The notes under the pieces are model-generated. The model ran no database searches. It saw only the letters and a program-made list of their open reading frames with translations, and was not told the DNA's origin. From assembly GCF_037975245.1 (NCBI RefSeq), contig NC_092568.1:29452001-29516000 (forward strand): a stretch of DNA of 64,000 nucleotides. The letters are read 5' to 3'. Numbering within the stretch: position 1 is the first letter of the stretch; every line of letters begins with the position of its first letter. Made by a program: the position numbers and the translations under genes. The stretch is from Apostichopus japonicus. Lineage: Eukaryota; Echinodermata; Holothuroidea; Aspidochirotida; Stichopodidae. Below, in pieces: positions 27,029 through 40,610 of this stretch.

Positions 27029-30000
27029 TCTATCTTTCATCCGATGACACTGAAATGTGGTGGCCATACACTTTTACAGAAGGCTAGAGATGTTCTACAT
27101 CCCGGCCAGCTTGTTTGTAAATTCCAGCAACGAATGCATTCAGTCGGTGGTGAACGTGGACAGTCTAGATTAGATCATAAACTTCTGATACTTTGTATGT
27201 CCAATAATGTCTCCTTAAATGATAAGGTAGCCATTTGTAAGTGTTTAACAACATGTTGTTCAAAAAAACCAAAAACCAAAAAACATGCTAACTGAGAATG
27301 TCTCTTTCTGATAATCTCCAGTTTTTTTTTATAGTTTTCTTCTTTCATTAGAATTCATACTAATTTAGCTCATACTCAAAGCTTATCATACTTGGACCCT
27401 GTTCCCTAAGTATGACTGTTCTCTTGTAAGTAAATGAATTCCAGAAACATTTGGTTTTCCTTCTTTTGTATAAATCCTGCAGGTTTGACTGGTAGCATGG
27501 TGACTTCGAAGTTCGGACACTTAAGACTTAAAACACCCCAAAACTAAATCTTCTGGTATAAATCACCTGAAAATATACTTCATATGGTGGGAGAATTGTG
27601 TTATAGTACGATACACGGCCAAACTTTCTTTCCTGCAAACTGATTTCACGTTGTTTTCCAAGAAGATTCTTCGTGATTGTGGAACTGGTATTTCTTTGCT
27701 AGAGTATTGGGAAGTTCAGACTCGCAACCCACAGTGTGGCGCTGGTGATAAAATTGGTGGCGCAGTTGCTCTTTCAGTAATTATAACAGACTTCATAGAT
27801 CTTCATCATTTTATTGACAAATATGTACGTAATTTCTTGCACACAGGTCATTTTGGAGAGAAAATAACTGTAGCTTCGTACTTCGTACTTTTTGGTGAAA
27901 TTTGGCTCTTCCTGTAGGTTTTCATGGTGAAATCGTGTATTTCTTAGGGTGTCCGAACTTCGCAGTATGCCGAACTTCGCAATACTGACTATACTGTACG
28001 AAAACCTTTGTAATCCTACTCATGTGTATGCTTGATCTAGTCATCACCAGCTAGCGTTTCTGAAATGCTTTGACTTACTATAAAAAATAGGGCATACGTA
28101 TGCAGTCTTTACTCCTTAAACAATGATTTCACATTTTTTGCTTTGCCAGAGTAATTCTGTCCAAGTTATCTGACTGCCATATTGCTATTAAAGGCATTGA
28201 AGACTCGCCCCAAATAGGGTGTAGCCATCTTTAAAAAGTTAACTTTACCTTTCATGCAAGTGAAGTTTTCCTCTTGTCGCTACAAAATGCAGACAGTAAT
28301 GAAACGTGATACCTTGTTATCTTTAGCTGGACCTGAGATGTCCATCGCTGTATCATTTGTACACTGTGCTGTGGGTATTGACCGCAGCTGTATGAACTGA
28401 CTGTACACTAGTGTTTAATTACCAACGGTAGCAAGCTGTGGACTGAAAAACTGAAAACTATGGACCATTATTTGATTTCTTATCATTAGTTTACAGCAAT
28501 ACTGAGGCCCTGTTGGTATTGCAGCTGAGGTGCTATGGTCGCAACACACACAACATGAAATTGCAAGACTTTTCATCACTTTTAATAAAAGATCATTAAT
28601 GAATTGAATGTCATTCTTACTAAAGGGATACTCTAGTGGCAGACTATGTAACACTTATCTGAAAAAGAGGAAAAAAATTCCACACTATTAGTCGAACACT
28701 CAATATCTTGTTTCTAACTCGAAATATGGTGATTGAATGTAACCTATATTGAGTCTAAACACTTGGTTCTTTCAGGGAGTGCATCATAGTAGGTTGTCTC
28801 TGTGATGTCATCACCTAAAGATGAAAGAAACTTCCAGTATTCTGTAAATTCATTCCTTCTGGTGTATCTACCTATTAAATTGCATGTAAAGAGAGACAAC
28901 CTAGGCTATGTCTTTGCTTATGTATAGTGAGACAGCCTAGGCTATGTCATTGCTAGTATGTACAGTGAGACAACCTAGGCTATGTCATTGAGTAGTAGTA
29001 TGAATATCACTACACATACTAGCAACTAAATTGAAACTATCTTGTTGAAACAAAATTTTATAGCAGGTTGGTTTTAGTTGACCTAGTTACACATTATTTA
29101 AAAATTGTAATAAATGTAGTATAATCATGGTTTGATGTAATTCTTTGCTCAACTGCTGTGTACATGTTTCACATTTTTGAACACAAATTAAGAATGAGAT
29201 ATGACAGGTGTGGATATTTCTTTGCCCTGTCATTGGTGCTATTTCTTAAGTATACTTTATATAAAAAATATTAACTATGAACATTGAAGTAGATAATACA
29301 TGAGAAAAAAATTAGATGAAATGTTATTCTTGTTGTCATTCCTTTATTTCAAACAAACGAGAGTGATTAAAATAAACATGATCTTTGTTTGTCACTTATT
29401 TTATTGCACGTTAATGTTATCCTCTCCAAATGTAATATAAAAGAAGAAAAAAGGCTTAAATGATATTCCAGAACCACTGTGTTGAAAAATTACATTTCTC
29501 CACTCCACATTGGTATCTCTTCGAACCCACCCCATCTATCAAAGCAAGAATGAATAACACTCCAGAAGGGCTACGATGTGTTCCAGAAGGCAGTAGTGGA
29601 GTTATATAAAGGTACAAGAGATACTGTTGGTGTAGCTTAACCACATCATCTTATAGTTTCTACACTCTGTACCAAGTTAAAGTGTACACCACAGCTTAAA
29701 GAGAATTTCAATACCCATTATACTATATTTTTGATCTTTCTTAAAAGATAGAATTAAGACCACAAAAGTTTGCAACTAGTTCAAAGAAGAACGCGGAACG
29801 CTTGATCTGCTTTTTTTCATATGGACCTCCACATTACTGCAGACTTGTAAGGCCCAGTCTTATCATTTCCAGTTGGTTTGTTGCTCAGTTTCGTTGATAA
29901 TCACGATCATTTTTCAAAATTTGCTACTGGGTGTTTTCCCTGCAAGATGGTTTAGTGTCATAGCAAATGCTTTGCCCAGGACACTTGACAAGAATCTAAT

Positions 30001-30496
30001 GAGTTGTGTCAACAGGAAGATGGACTTGGTGTGCTGGTCCAAATGCAGCTCAGCAACCCTTTCAAATTTAGAATAGCGCCCTCACTTAAAAGAAAAGACA
30101 TGGTCAGCTTTCAACAGGGGGGGGGGGGGGCTGGTGCATATAATGCTATCGACTCAGTGATCCAACTGGCAGTGCTGAGGACTTGGACTTAGAGGCATAT
30201 CGGACAAACTAGCATTCTTCATGACCACAAAGAAATCAGCGTATTTGGCACCTCACCCTGGTTCTTTGCCTTGGACCCATAGTGCACCAGTTCCAGACAG
30301 GTATGCCAGAAGGCCTCAAAGCCCCATTAACAGCAAATATGTGAGCGAGGCTAATAATGTTGGGCAGATGGCTCAATTTTCAATCTTCCCATGACTAGTC
30401 ATTCAGCAGTCCCTTGTCGACCGTTCTACTCACTGTGTGAAGTTTTGTTCACACCACTGTGATATCTTAAAGAATCTTGGTTTGCCATTTTTACTT
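27029..30496. other. Intergenic region between the small candidate gene and TATDN3
   Basis: I see no supportable exon. Its right part probably includes the TATDN3 3'UTR; on the minus strand, AATAAA-type signals lie near 29342 and 29398. It contains a three-copy GACAACCTAGGCTATGTC repeat at 28889-28991 and a poly-G tract near 30118. Confidence 0.5.
28889..28995. repeat. Three-copy tandem repeat, about 40-bp unit
   Basis: GAGACAACCTAGGCTATGTC (one copy has GACAGCC) recurs three times at about 40-bp spacing, each copy followed by a TTGCTTATGTATAGT-like spacer. Non-coding. Confidence 0.75.
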
Positions 30497-33400
30497 TCAA
30501 ACATCAAAAAACTTGTCCAGTTTTGGGAATAACTTGAGTGCATTGGCAGTTGTGACCCTCTGTACCTCCTCTGGTGTTATGTTCTTCACCTTAGCGATAT
30601 AGTCGCAGCAGATTGTGATGTTGCACGGTTCGTTTCTGGTTTGCTTCTCTGCTGCTAGTGCCGGTGAGTCGGTTTCCAGGCAAAGTTTCTCCAAGGGAAG
30701 CTGTTTCACGAGTTTCTGCTTCTTGTGTAAAAGATGCAAACAAAAAAGGAAGCATTATTTCCCAACATGAAATGAATCTGTGAATCAGGCAGTATATTGC
30801 AGAAGTTTTACCATCACAACTAGAACTCTAAATGTGACTGCTGCCCCCATTTCTTCGTTATCATAGTCATCTTCTACAACAAATTCAAGGATAAAAGGAC
30901 ACTGTTGGATTTATGAGGGGCACCAACATTTTGTGATGGCACATTTTACAACCCCCGACCCACCCCTTCCCTACCATGGGTTTATGCCACTGAGATGTAA
31001 AAAAACATAAAATACTCTGCTAGAAATGCTTCCAGAATTTCATAAAACGGAATTTAAATTGATGGTTATATATTCACACAAAGACAATTGTTAATGAATA
31101 TAGTGGGCACAAGATTTACATCTACAACTCATCAAAAGCTATCCTAAATATAGAGACCTGTTTTTGCATCCCATTTTTGTATCCCAGCTCACTCACTTGC
31201 AAACTTGGGTACCCTTTTTTCGCACAATGTAACGTTACCATAAATTCAATGTGTGTGTCAAAAGTGTTTTGTTCTCACCTGTTCACTTCTGACGATAGAG
31301 GGCGGTATTGAAAAATAATATCCTGCTTGAACGCCTTGCATTGCAATCGAAGGCCTACCATCAAAGGCATGAAGTAATACCATCTCAGCTCCTGAAAGAT
31401 CAATATTTCAAAAAGTACAAGACCTTCAACTACATTAGAAAGGACACTAACAATGGATAGAAAAGAAACACCAATACTTAGAAAGAAAAGTGCCGGAAAG
31501 TACATACTTTGACAGTTTTTAGACTAAAAGTTATCTCAAATGCTAAAATTTAAAACCAAATGGCAACTTTGGATTTTTAATGATGAAATACTGTATCTGA
31601 TGTAACATTTAAAGGTTGGAATGACCTTGGGGAGGGGGGGGGGGGTAGGAGGTGCATAATTGCACATTTTAGTTCTAATCTTTGATGCAAATTTCAGCAG
31701 TGAAACAGAGGGCAGAGCCTATATGGTGTCATGGAGAGTCAATATAAGCATTATTAAATCAAACGTCATTTCTCTGACTCCCAAAATGGGGACGAAAAAC
31801 TTGGCTTTTCACAGTCTGTATCACCTGATAAGAAGTATGTACTTGATGCAGGAGAACTGAAAACTAATGATACTAACGAATGGAGTTGACATGTTGACTT
31901 GCCTACACAACTCTCAAGCCTGTCATTCAATGATGTTCACCGTAATAACTTCCCCCCCCTGTCATCACCTGTTAATTTGTTAATATTTAATAATTATCAA
32001 TTTCCATAATTTTATGAACCAGTTATATTCTGGTTTATAGGCCTTGGCAGATTGCCTTTGATGACAAAGAGATATTAAGGTTCAAAACAACAGGAGATGG
32101 TAGATTGTTATAAACATTATTTACGACCGTTTCGGGCTTCTAATCACCTTCTGATTTGAGCAGTTCAATGGCAGGTCTCCCAGCAGATCGTGAATGTACG
32201 TTACTACACGGTTAAAGGATTTGAAAAGAAAATATGATCAAAACGATTGTGTTTATTTTTTAATAGGTGAACAGCAAATCAAATTAATTAGTTCAAAGCT
32301 AAGAATCAACTCATTAATAGATCAACATTGGTTGTTATTGAGTTGATTTGATAGGGTATGCTTCATGTGTATAAACTCAGTTGTGGCACAAACAATTTAA
32401 TGTGTTGATGGAGAAGAGATCTGCTGTGTGGATGGGAGGGGGGGGGGTAGAGGGGAGGTAAATTTTGGAGAATTTTGGTATGAGAGAGACAGCAATTCAC
32501 TTCATGTGAGCAAAGCAGGGGTCCTTCATGGGGAACCATGTCTCACACCCTCCCCCTCTTCACCACAAAGGTTACATTGTTAGGATGTAAAACCCATTGT
32601 AGCACTGTTTTTAAATGCTCTAGTAGAACTTTCCTTCCAGAAACGCAAGCAACATTAATTTTGTGCTGACAGTTTACACCACCCACAATAATATGATTTT
32701 TTCCTTTTTCTTTCTTAATTAGTATGTAGTTTGCATTATGAATATGAATATACTGATGAATAAATGAATACACTTATGAACTTATGTATATACTTATGAA
32801 ATATACTCCAAATTCCACAATTTTAGAATAGTGTCAGACATATCTCATAGCATATGAATAATCAATTCACATCAAAACCTTCAAATAACCTAATAATATC
32901 AAACAAATTCATTGATCTTAACATTTTTAATTCCCATAAAATGATCATATTGAATCAATATACAAAACTTTTAGTTTAATTTAAGTTCAACATGTGCAAA
33001 ATGCTTGTACTTGTTACTATGATTCTATGACTGAACAAGTTGGCAGGTAAAGGCTTTTAGCCAGCTGTATCTGTTTTTCCGAATATATCCCTGTTTTTTT
33101 TTCTTCTATTATTCATGAATGAACTTACACTGGCAGGTTAAGGCTCTTTGCCAACTGAATCTGTTTCTTGAAAATATCCCTTTGAGTTTGTTTATCTGAG
33201 TCTGATTTAATAAATCTCGGAGTGAAATCTAATCCAATCTGGAAACAAGACAAGAGGAAAGGATTATCTTTAGATGGGAAGTTGTTACATTTATGAGGAT
33301 AAATGCCAACTAAAATAACATTCTATTAATCAAATGTGAGAATTCTTCTTTCAAGATTAACAAAACTTCTAAAATTGCTGCTTTGTAGTTTTTCAAATAA

Positions 33401-36400
33401 AGCAATTTGGGTTGGGGGGGGGGTTGAAATTATATATATAGATAATTATATATATATATATATATATTCACTCAATATATATATATGTTCATTCAATCAA
33501 TTATGTGTGTGTGTGTAACAAATACAATGAAATATTTCACACTTTCTTCAAATGAATAATATTAATTATCATACAATTCCAAGTGAAATGGGGAACTAGT
33601 TGAATGAAAGATTTTAACTTGCCTCCCCAATGGCGACAATGTTTTCTTTGTATTCTGTGATTAATTCCGTCACTCCTTCAAAATCATCCCATGAAACACT
33701 TCTCAAGTTATCCGGAGACGATCCCTGAAATATTGCAAATGAGAAAAAAAGACAAAGACTGTAACAAAGAAGACTGAGCTGCAAATAATTAATAAACACA
33801 TGTATGACAACAACTAAAGGCTAAGTTGTTTGGACCCCACTCCCTTGTAACTTGGGAAGTACATCTGATGGTGCTTATGAAAGAAAGAGAGAGAGGTGAC
33901 TGGATAACTATTCTGCAATATAATCATCTGATATTATACAAATAATGAATGGTTTCCATTCGTGCAATAGTGCAAATATTTCATTCGTTGAAAGATGGAA
34001 TGTTCCATTCAACAAGGCGCAGCCGAGTTGAATGGAACAAATTACATCTTTCAACGAATGAAATATTTGCACTATTGCACGAATGGAAACCATTCATTAT
34101 TTGTTTTATACAACACCTTCAAATTTGGATATAGTTGGATGTAAAATGCACTCATGCAACAGATTGTTTTGAACAGACAGCTTTCTCTGCTCTCTTACCA
34201 TTGAAAAAAGTGCTATCAAAAAAGTATAACACATGGTTCTATTTCATAGAGTGCAATAGAGCGGATTTTGCATGCAATCGACGAGCAATTGACCAATCAA
34301 ATGGCCGGAATAAAATTAGGTGTTGTATAATGCCTTATATTTTTTTATTGCATTACAGTCATTGACACTGTCATGGGTATTTTAACCAGAACGCAAAGAT
34401 AAGATTGACCCAAGGTCAGAAAGGGCCGGTTGCTATGGGAGCACCAGTAGCATATATAAACGATCAAATGAGAAGCTCGGAATTGGAAAGGCTTTAAATG
34501 AGTACGACCTCCCATCTCCCTTGAATAACTGTCAAAAACGGAGGGGGCAAAAATTATGGAAAATATAATATCATGAGAAAAATAGTCCTGTCCGCTCAGT
34601 GCTCACCACTCTAAACACTCCTAGTCTCTAATTTACCTGGACAGGGTGGATTCCCAGGGCCGGAGCTATGAAGTCAGGATACGTCTTAGCAAGGTCGCAG
34701 ACTAATGGTAATTCATATTTTAAATCAGGGACCACCAAGGCACATCTGACTCCAGTCTGTAATTTACAGAGTAAAAAAAACAGAAAGTATGATCAATCCG
34801 TTGATCGTCAGTAATTAAAAGGCAAACATGGCAAGTAAACAAGGGTGGGTCCAAGATTTTAAAGAGGAGGGGTGTCATATATGTTGTAATTTGGGAGAAT
34901 GCCAGTGAAAACTTGATTCAAGCCAGTATTCTTTTAAGCACTGGCATTTTTTTTAGCATGTGGCAAAACATTTGAGAATTTAAAGGCTTGACAAACTTTT
35001 GTATTTTTGTGATTACAGAGTTTGTCACTAAAACCTCACATAATATAAAGAGTTTATAGTTAGAATAAAGCTAAAATAAAACCTACTGATAATATCTACA
35101 TAGTATACACTTCACAGTATCATAAAAATCATGTATTAATATTTCACATATTATTAGAATTAAACAAGTTTGTTTTTATAACCATGACATGAGTGGGACA
35201 TTAAATCAGATACATGGGTTAAAAAATCAACGGACTGTTCAGTTATTTGATTTATCTTCCAGATTCTTTTGTATTCTCACACACTAAAATGAGCACGTGC
35301 ATATATCTTGCATTATACAATCAATGACTATACAATGAACAAGTTTATAGTAAAATATATATTTTTATATAGTAAATAACAATTTTCTTTTCAACTATGC
35401 TAAGAAGACAAGCGATGGTGCAGAAATAACTTAGTCAATATTAAGAAGTTGAACTAACCTATGTCATAGACATCTGTCAGTATTTCTTGGAAACTGTTTA
35501 AAGGATTCCCAATACTGCCAATTTATTATGTATTTGATATGTGACCGATGGTAGCTATTTAAGCAGTGGCTTGCATGTTTGTTCCATAACAATATCCCCA
35601 TTAAATTCACTCAAGCTGCTCACTTCATTGTATTCTCCGAAACTGAGTGTCCACTTGTTCAAACAAAACGACACAACTAGTCGGTAAACACAGCAGCCTT
35701 TACCTGTTAATCTGCTTTGCATAAATCAAACACTCCATGGAAAACTGGCTGGGGCTTCATGAAAATATAACATTGAGAGGGCAAACAGCAGGATTTCAAA
35801 GAGTTCTGGGCTCTTCCTACTAAGCTACAGTAATATATCAGTGTTAACAGTACAGTTTATGACGATAACCTATACGGTCGCTTCTGATAAGGGGATCTAT
35901 ATTTTCTTAGTGCTCAACGGACATTACATACGGTAGCAAGTGTAAACCAGCTGGTTTAACACATATGGAGAGAAAACAAACCTTCTTTGCTCTGGAGATA
36001 ACTTCATGGATATCCTGAAAACAAAAATTGAAAGCAATAAAAGAGATGACAGACTTTCTCAGAGTTTACACGTCTAAAATGTAATATCAGGGCAAAATTT
36101 TTAAGGGCCATCGGATCATCAACCAAAATTTCTGTGAAATTTCAGCGTACGGCTATGTCTTTCTCATCAAATTCTAATAGCAATGTAACTGAAAAAATAT
36201 ATGACATACATATTTGCATGATGTATGTTAGAGATCTATTACAATCCAAAACACACTTCCTTCAGACCACAGGAGTGTTTTAACTTGCATAATACTTTTG
36301 AGAGATATAACCCTGTCTTTTATTATCTTCTCTATATTTTAAGATAAATATATACGTGAGTCAGTTGTTTGATGCAGATACAAGCGACGAAGGACTTGGT

Positions 36401-36494
36401 TATTTTTCATGAGATGATTGTACCATACCTCTTTGAAGTCTGTTGATGCAAGATGGCAGTGGCAATCAATGAACCCAGACATTTTACCAAGCAT
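30497..36494 (-). CDS. TATDN3: TatD-family metal-dependent nuclease, TATDN3 orthologue, complete (274 aa)
   Basis: Exons in coding order on the minus strand: 36494-36429, 36014-35982, 34756-34637, 33724-33623, 33238-33129, 32203-32148, 31391-31279, 30721-30497. Phases agree throughout and give 274 residues, essentially the length of human TATDN3. Family metal ligands are all present: H12 and H14 (DCHCHL), E107 (IGEIGLDF), H147 ([10 protein letters not shown]), H170 ([10 protein letters not shown]) and D218 (LETDSPAL). The fold is an amidohydrolase-like TIM barrel; relatives are Zn/Mg-dependent deoxyribonucleases, presumably cytosolic or nuclear (no signal peptide). The start is supported by an in-frame TAG three codons upstream; Met5 is an alternative. 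Intron 4 begins GC (GAG followed by GCAAGT at 33622) instead of GT. The gene converges with the plus-strand genes to its left. Confidence 0.95.
33430..33512. repeat. TA microsatellites and a TG run in a TATDN3 intron
   Basis: Three short TA arrays and a GTGTGTGTGT run lie between TATDN3 exons 4 and 5, directly after a poly-G tract at 33415-33423. Confidence 0.85.
33940..34102. repeat. Long near-perfect inverted repeat (hairpin) in a TATDN3 intron
   Basis: Arms 33940-34013 and 34026-34102 are complementary over about 74 bp apart from a few mismatches and a small bulge. The left arm starts AAATAATGAATGGTTTCC and the right arm ends GGAAACCATTCATTATTT; the loop is about 12 bp (AAGGCGCAGCCG). It is a foldback or MITE-type structure. 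No ORF of significance: the two strands give nearly the same peptide because of the symmetry. Confidence 0.92.
34106..34330. mobile_element. Candidate short MITE with TATACAACACCT termini
   Basis: TTATACAACACCT at about 34105-34117 is inverted as AGGTGTTGTATAA at about 34318-34330. The 225-bp interval has no coding capacity and directly abuts the hairpin at 33940-34102, whose left flank also has TATTATACAAATAATG. It may be one element with the hairpin at one end. The target duplication is unclear, perhaps TA. Confidence 0.45.
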
Positions 36495-36531
36495 CTGTGT
36501 CTAATGTTTCTCAAATGAAATGATCACAAAA

Positions 36532-37300
36532 CTGAAAGAGACAATTAAGGCTGTCATGATTAGGTTTTTCCATGTTTTATAAAGGCATGCATAATAATAT
36601 GGCTTTAATGGACAATTTTCACAAGTGGCCCACTTGTAAGTCAGGAAACAAATTTTTGTTGTCAAGGTAGACTATGATATGTCTAGTATAGTCTTACTTT
36701 GGTTAATAGGAGGTCACTTTCCTATGAAAAATGTTGGCAAAAATTATCAATGAACTGTCATGCATGATATAATGTAACAAATGTTTTGATTTCTATCCTT
36801 AAAACAGAGCTTCACTGGCATTAAATCAAACATAAACTATAGCTCTGCACTAGTTGAGGGACCTCAGCCTACTCATTAACATGAACAGTAGCCCCATGAA
36901 CAGTAGGCCCCTAGGCCCATAAACACTTGATCTTTATAACTGGGTTGCAACCTTCCTGAACGCTCCACATATGTTATACTGTGAGCCTTTACATAAAATA
37001 TGTGTTTTCGAAGACGATACAAAACAGATATAGGCCTAGGTCAAAGGATAGGTCTAGTTTAACATTGAAGTAGTAGTGTACGTAGCAGACGGCTACAATA
37101 TTCGCGAAACTGGTACATAGTTGCCACAGTATAGTAGTCATGTACCAAGTAAACAGAGCAGTCATTGGTACTAGCACTAGTGCAATACAAAGAATAACTA
37201 GAAATAGGAGAAAACTTACTGTATCTAACACATATCGTGTAATGTAATTATTTAACCGTCTCAAAGCAGTTTTAGAGGATTTCGTTAAAGAAGACCTGTC
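36532..37300 (-). other. Probable TATDN3 5'UTR intron and non-coding first exon
   Basis: On the minus strand a good acceptor (GTCTCTTTCAG) ends at 36532, 37 nt before the TATDN3 ATG. Upstream, a consensus donor (GATACA followed by GTAAGT) lies at 37219. This fits a non-coding first exon ending at 37220 and an intron of 688 bp. The transcription start is not defined; no clear TATA box is seen. The 91-codon hydrophobic frame at 36989-37264 overlaps this intron and is not considered coding. Confidence 0.4.
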
Positions 37301-40300
37301 AAGTATGATTTAGTCGATCGAGAACATTAGTACACCTTTTCCATGCAATGATGACAGCAGATAAGTAGAACGTGATTTTTTCTTTCTTTCACTTCGTTAC
37401 TTGAAAAAGTGGAACGGACCGGGCTGCGTGTGCTATTTCCAAATTTTACTAACCAACTGGGGATTGTGTAATATCCTGTCATCACGAAAATAGTGTGAAA
37501 AAAATTGCACAATTAGTTTAGATTATTCGCTCTAAGCCTCTAAGTCTGTGAGACCGCAAAACATTTTGTTTGTGGTTTCTTTCTCTCCGAAATTCCCTCG
37601 TCCACAATTTTGATAGCAACTTTTACTTAATAAGATTGACCCCCCCCCCCCCCATTTTTAGCTGAAAGCTTTCAGCTGAGCTATAGGGGTCGTGCGATTC
37701 TGCCACTTTTTGCCACTGCGTTGATTGAATTCCATTTCGTAATTTTTTCTTCCGAGTCGATGTGACTGAAATTTCGTGAGTGTTTTGTGTGAGTTAAGTT
37801 TCAGTGAACTTCAGTGAAATTTGTCTATCAACTTTTAGTATTCATGATCAGTATATGCGTTTTGGTTTGAGTAGCCAAAGATCTTCTATCTTAATTTTCC
37901 CGTCGTTTTGGGAAATAATTCCACAAGTCAAATATTCACTAGTTATTCGGGCCTCACATCTAGTTCGATGTCATCAAGTTCTCTGTAAAAGGACTACTTG
38001 TCAGATTTGCAATTTGAACTTTTCAATAGGTTTTGTGAGGGAGGACCACATGTGAGAATGACCTATATTGTTGGAGCCGACTCCGAATTCAGCTCTTTAA
38101 CGTTTCTCTGTGGTACGTCGATTGTAAACAAGTTGCAGGTAGTTCTTTTATTATTGTATGGGTGCAACAGTCGTGAGGCAATTTTGGGTTAGCACAATTC
38201 AAACGTGATATCCACAACATTTTAGCAGCTTTAGCAGATGAATACTTTTTTGTACGTTTCGTATATTGCATGAATTAAAACTACGAAGTACCTATATATA
38301 CTGTTGGTTCTTTGTTTTTGCAATGGGCATAGTTTACCAGTAATCATAATTAAAACGATCTATTGCTTGTCAAACACTGGCTGGCCATGATGAGATCCGA
38401 CGGTTATGCAACATTATTAGCCTATCTAACAATATAAGGCATGAGCGCGGTGAAGTCAAGTATAGTGTAGTGTGATATTGTCTTCGTTATCATAATCACG
38501 TTTCTACGGCGCTTGCTAAGTACTTTTTTTTTAAATATTGTAGAACCCCACCGAAAACCTTTTTCAATCATGTTAGCGTCATGTTATCGATTTTATTGGA
38601 GGTCAAGAGTCATCTGAAATCAACAATATAAAACAGTGAAAACCTTCTACCTATACCTTATCTGAAGAATGGAAACATGTAGATTACCCATTCTGAGTTG
38701 GACAAACCCCGTATATATTACTATTAGATAAGGCCAAAGTCATTCGACATCAACTGGCTCAAATGTGACACCGTTATCCCGCTTATGTCTTATATTTTTT
38801 CGCACAAACAAATGGATAAACTGCTCAGAAATATTACTAATCAAAACAAATTTCTCAGACAGACCCTTAGCTGAGCATCATTAGCTGAGCTTCTACAGAT
38901 TTGCTTCTCTTGTATCACATGTTGCATGCATAACAGCGATTGCTACGCACCTCTGTAAACAACGCACTTCCTCTTTCGAACACGATTTTTTTGAAATGTG
39001 ATATTTTTCTTTGCTAGTAAATATGTACTCCTTATTGACCTTACACCATTTAGCCTATAGAAGTGGGGGAAACGCGCAGTTGTTTCCCACAGTCTTCGTG
39101 CTAATTTGTCGGGGTTTTATTAGCGTTTCTCTTCCTAACGACATGATCTTTATTGCTTGAATTTGGACAATGAATCCAATCATTATCTTACGAGGGGTTT
39201 TTGCTCAGTGTTCCATTTTCCTAGTAACGACCCTCTCGTGCACCCAATAACACTTGCTTCGGATTTGTTGATCTACGAGAGACCGCTCGGCTTGTTTGCA
39301 AAAGACTTAAGCATGTGGTGCAGATGGTGCATGATGTAAATGTTCTCCGCACTTGACTTTAGATGAAATACATCATGAAATCATTGCATACCGTCATCGA
39401 TCAACTTCGGCACCAGACGATCGTCGTTCAGAAGATCAGCAAGTCCGCGTGACGAAATTAAACCTGACCGTTGGCGTATATGCCATCACGCCAGAGCCAA
39501 CGCGCGTTTTTGTAAATTGTATATTATATTATATATTTACGAGTTGGATTACTCGAATGAAGTTCGTTTTTTATTTGTTTCAATGCAACGGACTGGATCA
39601 GGGGCGTCAATTCCAATTGAAAATTGTGGGGGAGGGGGCCCGGAGACATAAGTGACTGAGCATGGACAACACCGAAGGAGTGTGCGTGTATCGCACACCG
39701 CGAGCGCCTTGGCGCAAAGCCTTGGGTGGGATCCACGGGCCCGCCTTGCGCCCCTTGGGTCCAGGGGCGAAGCCCTTGCGAAGGCTCAGGGGGCGGACTC
39801 ACATCTAGATATCTTTTTTAAGTTTGCTTCTGTTTTGTCCCTGAATGTCAGTCACAAAATATATTTTAACAAAAGTCACATCTGACAAGTGATTAGACTT
39901 AAATTAAGAAAGATCTAACTTAGGGCCTTTACCATGATTGATCAAATTGAAACTTAAACCAAAAACGAAAGCATTCTTAAACTTTGCACACAATAATGAA
40001 CGCATCTTGTTACCCGGATGTTTACAACATACACACATATGGTATCATAAGTACATTTGAAAAGCACTGTTGGATATACCTGCTTGTGAGTGCTTTCACG
40101 CAATCGTGTTACAAGGATTTCGAGAACTATAAACAGTACACATTACATAGGACAGATATGATAGTAGTGCCTTCTGTAAAAAAAAAGGCTGGAGAACCAC
40201 ATTGACATGACTCCCATCTAGCTAAGGAAATATTATTCTCCAGCGAGAGAGATATATACATCTCGATTGCAACGTTCCTTCAGACCCTATAGACTGATGA

Positions 40301-40610
40301 CTTGAGCAAGTCTACACATGACGTCACCGCGCCACTCACGCTTGGATTATAACGTCTTTCTTTAACTATAACGATATTTTTTTTAATGTGTGTTTCTATA
40401 GATAGATTTTTTTCAAATGCTTGGTTTTACATATCGAAGATTTACCTGACCTGATATTGTTATCAGTAACAACACTGTTGACGTTCATCTTGAAAACACG
40501 AACAAAGAAACAAGGCAAAAGTAACAGATTTCACATAGCATGTAAATGGCTTGTTCCTAGGACTTGACTTCTTTTAAACCATGGTATCTCTAAAACGGAA
40601 CAAAAGGTTT
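37301..40610. other. Intergenic region upstream of TATDN3
   Basis: No supportable exon. It holds a poly-C tract near 37640, an 18-bp perfect palindrome AGCTGAAAGCTTTCAGCT at about 37662, and, from 39599, a start resembling hAT-like termini (CAGGGGCGTCAATTCC) followed by a GC-rich stretch to about 39800 without a visible opposite end. Confidence 0.45.
39599..39805. mobile_element. Possible one-ended hAT-like fragment
   Basis: CAGGGGCGTCAATTCCAATT is followed by a GC-rich block (CGCGAGCGCCTTGGCGC, then CGGGCCCGCCTTGCGCC), unlike the AT-rich surroundings. The CAGGGGCG start and GC-rich interior match the style of the other MITEs in this window, but no inverted end or target duplication is found. 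Confidence 0.4.

Noticed and set aside
36989-37264. 91-codon hydrophobic frame on the minus strand
   Set aside because: It overlaps the predicted TATDN3 5'UTR intron and its donor. The hydrophobicity follows from T-rich sequence.
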